Notes: a model not told the origin generated them from the sequence alone. A stretch of DNA of 64,000 bases from Trachythela sp. YZ-2020 (GCA_016169945.1 JADLSH010000387.1:558001-622000), one strand, 5' to 3'. Shown: positions 13,101 through 23,430, counted from the stretch's first letter. Made by a program: numbers and translations.

Positions 13101-14808
13101 TGCTGATATTTCCGATGCCACAGCAAAACGTGGGCACCTTGTTTGAAGATTGGATGCGTTCTCCTGATGGAGGAAAACGTGACGAAAAAACTGTCAAACA
13201 ACATAGTGCTCAGCTAAGAAGCATTTTAAAAATTATTGACAAAGATGAATCTATTAACTCGCTCCTTGATTTGAGTCTTATTCGATCGGTGTTTCTAAAC
13301 CGTTATGTAAAAGAAAAAAACTATGAGGCAGGAACAATTAAGTCCTACTTATTGAGTCTCAGACATTTTATGTCATTTCTTTTGTCGGATAGGCCTGCAG
13401 ATGTTGACTTTAGTACTGATGAAGTGACGGCTGCAAGGAGAAATTGCGTTTCTGGTCGAAATCTTTTAAACGCGAGGCGGCAACAAGAAGATGGATGAAG
13501 CTTGAAGAAGATCTCGGCAATTTGTTAACCCCACACAACATCCAGGAATTTGAGAGAAGTGAAGCGGCCAGAGAAGCGGTCAAACTTCTTGGATGTTACT
13601 CGAACCCTGATGATTGTATGCCTCCTGTTACTCAAGCCAACTACATTTTAGTTCGCGATTATTTGTTTGCCCAAATATTCATTGACAATGCCAACAGACC
13701 TGGTGTCCTTTCTTTCATGACCTTGGAAGAATTCGAAAACATGCGTGAAGAGGGTGAACACTTCATAATTTCTGTGAAAAAGCACAAAACAGTTCATGCT
13801 CATGGTCCTGCGTATATTGTGCTGAATAGGAAGTTAAAGGCCTGGTTGTCCATTTTCATCAACGTGATGCGACCTGTTGTAACCATTTCCAAGAATGGTC
13901 CCATTTTCCTCTCCTGGAACGGCCAAAGTATGGAATCAGGTCAGATTAATAAAGCTGTACAGTCTATTTTCAAAGGCGAAAATTGAAGTTAAAGTAACAT
14001 CGACTTCATTTCGAAAAGCTGCCGTTACCAACGTCCATCAAAAGAATCCAGAGTTGAGTGGGAAGCTTGCCGGACTTATGGCACACAATGAGTTTACAGC
14101 CAAGAAATATTATTTGCTGACAGAGAAATCAAAGGATTCTGTTGAGGCTTCAGAAATCTTGGACGATTGATGCGGGAAGTATCTGTGGAAGCTGGATCTT
14201 TGGAAGAAAGCCAAGATTTGAAAGAAGTTGAAGCCAAGACAAGAACGGCTTGGGGAGAGGATGAGCTGAGAAAGGTGAAGGAAATTTTCAGCGAAGAAAT
14301 AAAAAGAAAGCACGTAAAACTCGACGAAGTTCGCAAGAGAGTTAATGACAATGCGCAACTACATGGAATGTCGCCAAGGCGAATTTACAATCGTCTAAAA
14401 GCTGATATAAAACCTCATCAAGAAAGCACCAGTGACATTGGTGGGGACAACGAATATGTTAGTGAACTTCCTGAAGAGGAAGAATCAATGATAGATAGAG
14501 TCCAGCGAATGGAAACAATTGTCACAGAAGATCAGACAACAGCGGACAAAGCATCTATTAGTGTGGTGGAGCCCAGTGAAAGGTGCAGTCGAGATCTGTT
14601 CTCCGATAATGACTTTGATGCTCTGAATAAACTATTCACTGATATGATTGTAAACAATGCTAAGATATCAAAGGTTACGATAGAACACGTTTGTAATCAA
14701 TCGTCAGAAGGAAAGAAGTTACTGAGTAAAATGGGAGTAAGTCGAATAATTAATAGGATTAAGTATGAGAAAAGGAAATCGAGAATAAATGTAGGAGAGA
14801 AACGTTAA
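10112..14808 (+). pseudogene. Crypton-like tyrosine recombinase gene, multi-exon, frames broken
   Basis: Exons seen: 10112-10220 (acceptor could be 2 bases later), 10716-10799, 11327-11467 and a long exon from 12268. The internal junctions are all GT-AG and in phase 0. The long exon encodes an acidic, basic-rich region, two C-x4-C...H-x4-H finger-like motifs (CPLPGC...RHMREIH and CPLDGC...AHLLKVH), then a tyrosine recombinase. The recombinase has an N-terminal helical domain (AGTIKSYLLSLRHFMSFL), NRPG with the first catalytic Arg, TSFRKAAVT with the second Arg, and LAGLMAHN followed by TAKKYY with the nucleophile Tyr. A basic C-terminal domain follows (14167-14808). Reading alternates between two frames, with breaks near 13120, 13440, 13975 and 14165. 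The usual first His of box II is replaced (T-S-F-R). I do not recognise the N-terminal exons. Crypton relatedness is inferred from the recombinase motifs; a degraded domesticated gene is the alternative. Confidence 0.7.
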
Positions 14809-16037
14809 TGACATTTCACTAATCACTTTTTACATCTCTCTTGATGTAATGACGATCTGGAACTATATGGTAGTATTGTTATCTCAGACATTCTTTTATT
14901 ACAACTTATGACTTGCATGGGTAGGGTTAATTAATTTAAACGTTTTTACTAAGTATGTAAATTTTTGGTTTAAATATAAGGGATATTGGTTGAAAAATTG
15001 TTTCAATTCGTTAAGTATGCCGCACTCCCCACACAGAATTTTGCATTTATTTAGACGCAAGGTATAAAACTGTATTTGTATACATAACACAAATAAATGT
15101 GCTATGCAATATACATCTGATTGGAATTTTTCAAAAAGTGAGTAATTGGATAGTGCATGCGTGTCAGTACCTATCTACAGGCCTAGATAATCTGTTTTCC
15201 TTCCTGGCAGCAAAATCCCAAAACAAAAATTTCCTGTGTCGGACTTAAATTTTCTAAAAATTAAAATTTTATTTTATATCACAAACAAGCTAATTATCTG
15301 TTGTTTGTTTTTATAAAATGACAAATATTTCCTGCGAGACATAAAAATTTCCTGTGAAGACTTTTTGTCAAACATTTGCTGGCGCTGCCGGACATTTCCA
15401 GCACTGCCTATCTATATGAACAGGCCATGCAGATTGATTGGTTATGACTATAAAGGACAATAGACTATGGAAATTATATTTCTAAAGAACGAATCATATA
15501 CACTGACCACTTTTGTTTCAGAAAACCAATTACAGTTTGTATATAGGTACTTACCGAAAGTGTCAATACCTCTATCTATCAGACAGAAGTATATTCATGC
15601 ACTGTTTCCATTTTCCAAAATTAGAGTTTGTTTGAAATATTTATCAGGAAATTTACCAACAATCCAATTGTTTTTGTATTGACAGTACCCATGTTGTTTC
15701 TGTGTCCATTATTTTTTTTTAAGAGCCCACTTATTTACGATTGCAAGCAAGCCCATGCGAAAAACTCGAAATGAACTCTTAAAACCTCACAAAAGCCATA
15801 TAAAAGTAATTATAATATTAACCAAGCCTCTTAAAATTCCAGAAAACAATTAGGATGGGAAAAGTAAATCCTTTGGAAAAAAATATCTGGCCTGCATCAA
15901 ATGCCCTTCTGCTGCCCTAAATACCTGTAAAAACCATGAAAGACAAGTTGAAGAATTTAGATATACAGTATAGACAAGAATGCCGAATTTTGTAAAAGGC
16001 ATCCTGCAACCTGAACCTGAAAATTTAAAAATTCAAA
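14809..16037. other. AT-rich intergenic stretch
   Basis: No gene, RNA or clear element is recognised here. The sequence is AT-rich with scattered short open frames that lack domain signatures. Confidence 0.5.
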
Positions 16038-16222
16038 ACAATGTTACAAAAGTGCCAGAACAGGTTACAATAATTCCCTGTAAAAGTTACAAAAGTGCCC
16101 TAGATCAGTTACAAAAGTGCCATGTTACAAAAATGCCATAATGTTACAAAAATGCCTTATGATGTTACAAAAATGCCCTATGAGGTTACAAAAGTGCCCT
16201 GTAAAGGTTACAAAAGTGCCAA
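16038..16222. repeat. Minisatellite, GTTACAAAAGTGCC units
   Basis: About nine copies of GTTACAAAAGTGCC or GTTACAAAAATGCC are separated by short variable spacers of about 3-10 bp. The array abuts the (TCTA)n run. Confidence 0.9.
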
Positions 16223-16227
16223 TACTT

Positions 16228-16228
16228 A

Positions 16229-16297
<69 letters not shown>

Positions 16298-16307
16298 CTA
16301 TCTATCT
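16228..16307. repeat. (TCTA)n microsatellite
   Basis: About 19 tetranucleotide copies with one interruption near the right end. The run lies between the minisatellite and the 3' end of the gag-like reading frame on the opposite strand. Confidence 0.95.
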
Positions 16308-17163
16308 TGTTGCTGTAATAAATCAAGGTTTCGAATTGGTTGCCATGGCGACTGATTTGGGCTAGGTGAGGTGATGGGATACTTGGTACTGAGATTTGAT
16401 GGACTAATTGACTTCCAGGGTATTTCTCTGGGGAAGGGACACTGGGGTCTGGGACTTGTTGAGGTAACTCACTTGGGTATGTCTCCAGGGGAGGGACACT
16501 AGGGTGTGAGACTTCCTGTAGTAGGCTTGGGGAACATGTTTCATCAGAGTCGTTGACAATATGTAAAGGGCTACTTATGTGTGATCTAATATCAATAATG
16601 GATGCAATCTTACGTGCCTCATCCGTTCTTTGCTTTGCCAATTCCAGCTCTGCACTCTTTTGACAGAGGTCTTCTTCTTTTTTCCTTTCCTCTTCTTGAA
16701 GTTCTGTAATCCTTCTCTTTGCTTCGTCTATATCTGATTGTTGTTGATACTCGTACTCTGATTGTAATGAACCATGACCTTTTGTTGACTTGCCCCAATC
16801 CTCAGAACGAGCTACTAATTCTGATTCTCCTTGTTCTAACCTGTCCTTTAAATGTATCTCTGCCGCTTCAATAATATCGTCTACTTGATCCCCAATTTCT
16901 TCGATTTCTTTGTCTAACTTTCCCACTTCAACTTCAGACTCCTCTACGTTGTCAAATATATAAAGTTCCTTCAAGTTGTTTAGTAACTTCTCTATAATGT
17001 TAAACTCCGATTTTATACTATTTATACACCGTCTAATTCCATTCTTACTTGCACTTTTCACTGATATCATTTCGTGTAATTTGCTTTTTCGTCTGGTTAA
17101 TCTTGTTTTCGCGTTCTTCTTTTCACGTTTTAGTCGTTCTAATTTCTCTAAAGTTTCCGCCAT
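16288..17163 (-). CDS. Coiled-coil protein, gag-like, 3' end lost in microsatellite
   Basis: The frame starts at an ATG at 17163 (MAETLEKLERLKREKKNAK) and runs about 290 codons. The first 100 residues are highly charged and predicted to be helical or coiled coil. A second charged coil follows (EAKRRITELQEEERKKEEDL), then a Pro/Ser-rich tail with repeats of the type YPSELPQQVPDPSVPSPE. It resembles the N-terminal gag of BEL/Pao-type LTR elements, but no protease, RT or LTR is found next to it. The reading frame runs into the GATA repeat, which supplies the stop codon, so the true 3' end is missing. A host coiled-coil protein is the alternative. Confidence 0.45.
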
Positions 17164-17187
17164 CTTGGATAATTTCGAAGCTTTCAC

Positions 17188-17810
17188 TTTTGACTTTTTT
17201 ATGCATAAATTCGATGAAATATCCGGTTTCCGAAGGACAAAATGTTCTCACCAACTTGATTCGGATTCACACCAAGTGGTCTTTCATGCTGGCATTTTCG
17301 CTAAACAAATACTCTGGCTAGATAGAAACTCAAGTTGAATGGATTAAACGAAAGGTAAGCAATGTATAATAAGTGTTTGTCTTTCTCAATCAAGCGAAAA
17401 GGTATAGAATATTAGTGTTGCTCTCGGGTTATGTTGTGCTATGCCTATATGAACATTTATAGCAACAATAGCTTCCTATCTATGTTGGCTAATTGCATTT
17501 TGTATCTCAGATTGGAGTTTTGGTTTTTGTTCTTGACCGAAAATACATTTAAATAATATATAAATGGATTCGTTTCTAAAACAAGCTCTGTATCAATACG
17601 ATTATAATTCCATGTCTAGCAATTAGCGAAAGTAAACCCTAATCCAAACCCTAATCCTAACCCTAACCTAATTCGTGTTTGCTGGACATGGAATATTACC
17701 CACCTTACAACCTCTTTGCCTGGTATGATTATTCGCCATTTTTGCTTCGAAAAACATCTTGATTCTTATTTGAAAAGGTGACCCGTTTTTTTGGAAAAGT
17801 CTTCTCAATG
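17188..17810. other. Intergenic, with short telomere-like run
   Basis: No gene is recognised. At about 17637-17672 there is a degenerate CCCTAA run (CCCTAATCCTAACCCTAACC), which resembles the animal telomere repeat but is too short to mark a telomere. Confidence 0.6.
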
Positions 17811-17884
17811 AGGGCTTTGCACGGGAATCGAACCGTGACCTCTCGCACCCAAAGCGGGAATCATACCACCAAACCATTGTCTTA
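17811..17884 (-). tRNA. tRNA-Pro(TGG)-like sequence, probably pseudogene or SINE head
   Basis: Read on the minus strand, there is a Pro-type anticodon arm with loop TTTGGGT (anticodon TGG) and stem CCCGC/GCGAG with one C.A mismatch. A T-arm with GGTTCGATTCC follows. The T stem only pairs if the loop has eight bases, and the 5' acceptor strand does not pair with the 3' strand. This is therefore a degenerate copy and not a working tRNA. A relative with anticodon AGG lies at 18992-19060. Confidence 0.55.
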
Positions 17885-18001
17885 CGTATTATCATAAACA
17901 TTCCATTTGTCGATTATTCAATATTTCCTCCTTGGACAGGGACATATAATTTGGAGTATAATTTTCGAATGCCTTTTAAAAGCAAATGCAATTGCAACTT
18001 C

Positions 18002-18072
18002 CTCTGATCACATAGTGGTCAGTGCATTGCGTTGTAACCGCAATAAACCACGTTGGAATCCTGGTCACGGCA
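18002..18072 (+). repeat. tRNA-His-derived SINE head, copy 1
   Basis: The segment resembles tRNA-His (AGTGGTCAGTGCATTGCG ... CGCAA ... TCACGGCA), but the anticodon loop is TTGTAAC, giving GTA. The acceptor stem is degenerate. The downstream body (GTTATTCCGTTTG ... TTGTATATCTTTT, to 18129) matches the copy at 20745-20930. The rest of the body resumes at 18660-18745 after an inserted LINE fragment. Confidence 0.7.
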
Positions 18073-18129
18073 GTTATTCCGTTTGAAGACAATTGAAATT
18101 GAACCAAATGTTCTTGTTGTATATCTTTT

Positions 18130-18659
18130 ATTATTATTATTATTAAATTATTTAAAAACGGTGGCCCTTCATCTAATCGTGCTTTTCAAGGGGCCGTTTG
18201 TAAACTATTTACATCAATTATATAAAAAACAAACAAACAAAAGAACAGTCTATGTACAACAATTTAAATCGTTAAGTAACGAAAATATTTAAAAAATATG
18301 TATATTCCGATACGACTTATTGCATCGATGAGCATTATCAACCTTCATTTAGTGCACTGAAGTAGTTGGCAAGTAAGGTTTTAAAATGACTAGTTGATAA
18401 TTGCTCGTGGTTGTGTAAGTCAGTGGATATGTTATTCCAGGCACAAGCTCCACGGTAAGAGAAACCTTTTTTCATAAAGTTTTTATTAGGCTTGCCTAAT
18501 ATGAGTTTGCATAACTTTTGTTTTCTTAGTGTTGAAGGATAATTTGTTGGCCTTGAGCCACTATACATTCACATTACACAAGTCTGAATTTAATTTATAT
18601 TCAATTTCGTCAGAAGATCATGTATATGATAGGTTCGTGTCGTCAGCAAACATTGATGC
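18130..18659 (-). mobile_element. LINE fragment inserted in SINE-like repeat
   Basis: On the minus strand the fragment starts near the RT catalytic motif (FADDTNLSY, from about 18655). It then has an internal deletion and continues at 18568-18338 with the conserved RT C-terminus (GFSYRGACAWNNIS). It ends in an (ATT)n/(AAT)n tail at 18129-18150. The flanks TTGTATATCTTTT (18117-18129) and TTGTGTCTTTT (18660-18670) look like a diverged target-site duplication. Confidence 0.75.
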
Positions 18660-18799
18660 TTGTGTCTTTTGTCCTGGTCACTTTGTCTTGGAAGGTGAGA
18701 ATTGGTTTGACTTCGATAGGATCATCATTATTTTCTTGGAATGCATCATGCTCAACGCTTCACACTGATTTTCTCAGGAATCAAGTTTAAGCGAATTCC

Positions 18800-18805
18800 G
18801 TCTCT

Positions 18806-18846
<41 letters not shown>

Positions 18847-18873
18847 CTGATGGTTGGAATCCATCCAGAGACG
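18800..18873 (+). tRNA. tRNA-Asn(GTT) with altered T-loop
   Basis: A full 74-nt cloverleaf can be drawn. The acceptor stem GTCTCTG/CAGAGAC is perfect, with D stem GCGC/GCGC, anticodon stem TTCGG/CCGAA, loop CTGTTAA (anticodon GTT), T stem GATGG/CCATC and discriminator G. The T loop reads TTGGAAT instead of TTCGAAT, so C56 is replaced by G. That breaks the usual G19-C56 contact and the internal B-box promoter. All stems are intact, so it may be a recent pseudogene or a base error; otherwise it looks like an ordinary nuclear tRNA-Asn gene. Confidence 0.8.
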
Positions 18874-18991
18874 TGCTTCAGCATATCATTTTTTCAAAAA
18901 GTCTTACAGTATATCCTAGAACATTTTAAAGAAAAAAATATCATACCGGAATTTCAAGCCGCCGTGCAAGTGTGAAAAGTATTCCCAAAGC

Positions 18992-19060
18992 AGGCTTGCA
19001 CGGGAATCGAACCGTGACCTCTCGCATCCTAAGCGGGAATCATACCAGTAGACCAATCTC
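18992..19060 (-). tRNA. tRNA-Pro(AGG)-like sequence, probably pseudogene
   Basis: On the minus strand, TTGGTCTACTGGTATGATTC is followed by an anticodon arm with AGG and the same short T-arm as the copy at 17811-17884. The 5' acceptor strand does not pair well with the 3' strand. It is most likely a tRNA-derived repeat or pseudogene. Confidence 0.55.
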
Positions 19061-19065
19061 GTACC

Positions 19066-19898
19066 CCGAGCCCGCGATCCTTCGAGAGAAGGAACGGAGG
19101 CTCTGGGATAATCCGACTCAGAGGTACAGAAAACTGTACCTCGACCAAACTGCGCATGCGTTCGCGAAACTCAAAACAAATTCTATTTGTTTCGTATATA
19201 AATCATGAAAATATATCGTTTTTGGCAACAAATCTAAATGTTCTTCGTACTACGTTGCAAGAGGAGTATAAATACGACAGAGAAAAGAAAATATTGTAAT
19301 CAAAACAGTCGATATGGAGCGGTGAAGAGTGTTTTATATCGAAGAAAATGTTGCAATTATTTTAGTATATTGTTCTCCTTTGGGCTTTGGCACTGTCACT
19401 ATGGAAAATCTTGAATTATACGGGTCCTTGTCTTTCTACCATCAAAATTAAGCCGTTTCGCGCTCGTAAGTTCGTCCAAGCCGAAACAATGCGTGAAATT
19501 TTGGGTACTATTAAAAGTCCACTCTAAAAACATGGTTAACTTTTTGTCCTCTATTCGAAAATCAAAAATTATTTCTTGTGATATAAGCACCTAAAGATAG
19601 GGTTTGTATCAAACTAACTCATAAATAGACCTTCGCGCCTCGATTACAATATTTACATTTATAGTAAGTAAATTGGCATGACCTCTAGTTACAGGTATTG
19701 CTAAAGCTATGAAATAGGTGCTAAACTAAGTACGGTATAGATAACTATGTGCTATAAAATACGTGCTATTTACGTGGAAGTATGTGGTATAAAGTATAAA
19801 AGTAAATACAAAGATATAATATGCTAATATAGAATTTAAATAATTAGATTTTCAGCATTATAGTAATAGTATACAAGCGCAATCCAACACCTTGATGA
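19066..19898. other. AT-rich stretch without recognised genes
   Basis: No coding or RNA feature is supported. The right part (19700-19880) is rich in short TAT and GTGCTATA motifs. Confidence 0.5.
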
Positions 19899-20600
19899 TT
19901 AAGAGACCAACAGACAGCGCAATAAAGACTTCATCAGTCTCACATAACGCAACACTTAAGACAGCATAATCTATACTTCAGACATATAAATATATAGTTT
20001 TCTATAGATTATTAAGAGTCATAAGAGACCAACAGACAGCGCAATAAAGACTTCATTCTCATATAACGCAACACTAAAGACAGCATAATCTATACTTCAG
20101 ACATATAAATATATAGTTTTCTATGGATGATTAAGAGACCAACAGACAGCGCAATAAAGACTTCATTCTCATATAACGCAACACTAAAGACAGCATAATC
20201 TATACTTCAGACATATAAATATATAGTTTTCTATAGATTATTAAGAGTCATAAGAGACCAACAGACAGCGCAATAAAGACTTCATTCTCATATAACGCAA
20301 CACTAAAGATAGCATAATCTATACTTCAGACATATAAATATATAGTTTTCTATGGATGATTAAGAGACCAACAGACAGCGCAATAAAGACTTCATTCTCA
20401 TATAACGCAACACTAAAGACAGCATAATCTATACTTCAGACATATAAATATATAGTTTTCTATAGATTAAGAGTCATAAGAGACCAACAGACAGCGCAAT
20501 AAAGACTTCATTCTCATATAACGCAACACTAAAGACAGCATAATCTATACTTCGATGAGTTCGATCAGACATATAAATATATAGTTTTCTATGGACGGAA
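19899..20600. repeat. Tandem array, six units of about 110-123 bp
   Basis: The phrase GACCAACAGACAGCGCAATA starts at about 19904, 20027, 20137, 20256, 20366 and 20482. Spacings are 123, 110, 119, 110 and 116 bp. Units alternate between a long form ending CTATAGATTATTAAGAGTC and a short form ending CTATGGATGATTAAG, so the repeating block is a dimer. The last unit carries a short insertion before GACATATAAATATATAG. Confidence 0.95.
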
Positions 20601-20744
20601 GTAAGGGAGACATCTCATTCCGGGCTATGATTCGTCGACCACAACGACCACCAAATATTTGCTTTAGCCAATCGCATTAGACCTTGCAAACGGTGCGACA
20701 TATCTGCTTTTTAAAAGCAAATGAAAATTGTTTCTTCCTTTGTT

Positions 20745-20816
20745 GCTGTGATCGTACAGTGGTTAGTACATTGCGTTGTAGTCGCAATAACCCAGGTTCG
20801 GATCCAGGTCACGGCA
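20745..20816 (+). tRNA. tRNA-His-like gene with GTA anticodon (SINE head, copy 2)
   Basis: A near-complete cloverleaf: acceptor GCTGTGA/TCACGGC with one wobble, D stem GTAC/GTAC, anticodon stem TTGCG/CGCAA, loop TTGTAGT, and a T-arm with one A.A mismatch. The body is that of tRNA-His, but position 36 is A, so the anticodon is GTA (Tyr). The downstream body to about 20930 (ATTCTTGTTGTATATC ... GAAGGTGAGAATGAG) is shared with the copy at 18002-18745, which marks it as a SINE-type repeat and not a free-standing tRNA gene. Confidence 0.65.
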
Positions 20817-21119
20817 GTTATTCAGTTTGTGGAAAATTGAAATTCAACCAAATATTCTTGTTGTATATCTTTTGTCCTGGTTCCCTTGTCTTTGAAGGTG
20901 AGAATGAGTTTGGTTGAGGCTGACAGGACCAACATTCTTCTTACTGGAAAACCGTACGCCTATTTACTATTTGGCAAAGCAGAGCTCATTACATTTTTTT
21001 CCAATGAAAGCTCTGTCAAAAGAATAGGCAAGGTGACAAAATAATTGCACTTATCGCCATGCAAAAGCTGGAAAGAACGTAGGCCCAGTTCACACAGGAG
21101 GCCTGCTCTGGGACGGTAA

Positions 21120-21315
21120 CTCGCCGCGAGATAATGCGAGTTAAGGCGAGTTAAGGCGATTTAAGGCGATTTAAGGAAAAATTGCGACTTTAAGCAATGC
21201 GAGTTAAGGCGATTTAAGGCGATTTAAGGCGATATTGCGAGTTAAGGCGATTTAAGGCGATTTAAGGAAAATTGGGACTTTTAACCGATGCGATTTAAGG
21301 CGATTTAAGGCGAGT
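21120..21315. repeat. Short tandem repeat, GCGATTTAAG units
   Basis: Repeats of GCGA(G/T)TTAAG of about 10-11 bp are grouped into larger blocks separated by AAAATTGCGACTTT-like spacers. Confidence 0.9.
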
Positions 21316-21481
21316 TGAGTTCCCAGAGCAGGCCTCACAGGACAGGATGAATTCGCCTTGTGCGTTCACGCGGGACGGTCAATTTCTGCTCTGCGCTCAC
21401 ATTTTTCATTCCCGATACTACCGTACTTGCAGCAATTACCCAGAGATCCTTTGCGGCCTTAAGACTGAGATTTTTTACATA

Positions 21482-21809
21482 TACAGGTGTCCCCCAAAAA
21501 AGTCCCCCTTTAGAAATCACTCTTGTGCGTTATTATACCTTTGGGAATTTAATTGAATTGTACATGAACGGTGGAAGTATTTGCAACTTCCCTTCGTCCA
21601 GACGTATAAGTTGTTACGACGAATACTCGTTGCTCTGTAGTCAGTTGAACCATTCTTACTCGAACTGACGGTAAGACGAATTTGTAATTTGACATTTTTG
21701 TGTTGCTGTTCGTTTTAGAAGCTATTTTAAATTCCCAGAGGTATAACAACGCACGTTTAATAACAAAAGAGTGATTTCTATAGGGGGACTTTTTTTGGCA
21801 CACCCTGTA
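21482..21809. mobile_element. Mariner-type MITE, 328 bp
   Basis: TIRs read TACAGG(G)TGTCCCCCAAAA and its complement ending ACACCCTGTA. Subterminal sequence (AGAAATCACTCTTGT, TAAATTCCCAGAGGTATAA) is also inverted. There is no intact transposase. It lies 13 bp from the next element with the same ends. Confidence 0.8.
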
Positions 21810-21822
21810 CACGACATTACTA

Positions 21823-22713
21823 TACAGGGTGTCCCCCAAAAAAGTGACCCCATAGAAATTATCCTATTGTTATAATCTGAATGCCTGAGCACTATGCTAA
21901 ACCCACAAGTGCATAAACTTCTGCTTCTGGAATTTAAAATTACTCTTATTACCATAAAAATCAAATTACAGTATTTGTTGTAACACAATTTACCCTAATA
22001 CCGAACGTAACCGCAGTGCAAAACGCATTTAGAATCCGATTTCCAGATGGGAATCCACCTGTCAGAAATACGATTTTAAAAAACGTTAGAAAATCAATTT
22101 TGCGAGGGATAATTTCGAGGTCTTTGGTGGGCACAAGACGGCGCTCAAGCTCATCGCCTCATTGAAGTCCGGGATCGCCTTAATGAAGTATTCGGAGAGA
22201 ATCGTGTCATTGCGCTTCAACATAATTTGGAATGGCCACCTCGCTCGCCTGATTTAACTCCTTGTGATTTTTTTCTGTGGGGGTATATCAAGAATAAAGT
22301 GTTTACAACTCCTCCCGAGAACATCGATGTGCTACGCCACAGGATAATCGAGGAATTCAACGCCTTACGGCAGCAGCCTGAAATGATTCGAAATGTGATG
22401 CGCGGAATGCACAGGCGAACCATTCTTTGTGTCGAAAGAAATGGGGGACATGTTGAAGGGCACGGCCCATAGCTTAAACATTAATTTAATCAATTGTTGT
22501 TACGTGTAAAATGAAAAGCAAACCGTTTATTAGTGTAATCGTTTTGCTTGACTCGAGCGTTAAAATATTTGGACGAAGCGAAAACGTTTTAAAATGCTTA
22601 AATGTAAATACAATTTCATTAAATTCCCAGGTGTGTAAGCACGCGCGTTTAAGAGCGGTTTAAGAACAATGAGATAATTTCTATAGTGTCACTTTTTTTT
22701 GGGACACCCTGTA
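21823..22713 (+). mobile_element. Mariner-family transposon, internally deleted
   Basis: Ends read TACAGGGTGTCCCCCAAAAA and ACACCCTGTA with flanking TA. Inside, 22020-22100 encodes the end of the DNA-binding region (FRIRFPDGNPPVRNTI). After a gap, about 22128-22472 encodes the catalytic C-terminus: WAQDGAQAH, then WPPRSPDLTPCDFFLWGYIK. The spacing from the QDG aspartate to the SPD aspartate is 37 residues, as in DD37D mariners. The first catalytic region is deleted, so the element is not autonomous. Confidence 0.8.
22128..22472 (+). pseudogene. Mariner transposase C-terminal remnant
   Basis: The frame WWAQDGAQAHRL ... EWPPRSPDLTPCDFFLWG ... IRNVMRGMHRRTILCVERN stays open to 22472. It holds the second and third catalytic aspartates. 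The N-terminal half survives only as a short piece just upstream (22020-22100). Confidence 0.8.
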
Positions 22714-22939
22714 TATTGTGTTTACGCACCTTGGGATCAATTAGTGCTGAATCATGCAAATTTTAAAAATATCTGATTTCAAAGGGTTGCAGTTTTTTTG
22801 ATACACCCTGTATAACGTGGACAATTAGAGCGTATTTTCAAATCCCAGGAGCATCATAAGTTGCACAGGCATTGCAATGCTAATTGCAGTGGATGTTATG
22901 CAAATTGTAGTGTTTGCAGTTTTTTTGAGACACCCTGTA
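22714..22939. mobile_element. Rearranged MITE of the 24.6-kb family
   Basis: The left half (22714-22812) matches the right half of the MITE at 24616-24935. The right half (22845-22939) is the reverse complement of its left half. Both parts end in ACACCCTGTA. Confidence 0.75.
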
Positions 22940-22944
22940 TATGC

Positions 22945-23160
22945 GGGGGCAATAAAGTTGGTTTAGTTTATGTTTCCGCCTGTGGTAACGCTGGATCAAT
23001 AAGGGATGACACTTACTGGATATCAAGGGAGAACAGTTTGGAACTGATAGAGCTATCTAATATAAATAAAGTTGGTTTAGTTTATGTTTCCTCCTGTAGT
23101 AACAATGGATCAATCAGGGATGACACTTACTGGACCTCTAAGGAGAACAATAGACACTTC
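22945..23160. repeat. Tandem duplication of about 114 bp
   Basis: AATAAAGTTGGTTTAGTTTA begins at 22951 and again at 23065. Each is followed by GGATCAATNAGGGATGACAC and TTACTGGA. A partial third copy lies at about 23470-23530. Confidence 0.85.
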
Positions 23161-23234
23161 CTGAATTTGCTGCCTGGCAATGAAAACTGCTTATTTAACA
23201 ATGGATTACATTGTCCGCCTCGATTTAAAGCTAT

Positions 23235-23430
23235 TAAAATCTATTAAATTAAATTAATAGAAATTAATATATTTAATAAATAATAATATTTAATTAATAA
23301 TAATAATAAATAATAATATTTAATTAATAATAAATAATATTTAATTAAATTTAATATATTTAAATTAATAGAAATTAATATATTTAATTTATATTAAATT
23401 AAATTAAATTAATAGATTTAAAGCTATTAA
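23235..23430. repeat. AT-only low-complexity run
   Basis: Mixtures of TTAATA, AATAATA and TTTAATTAAT with almost no G or C. Confidence 0.9.
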
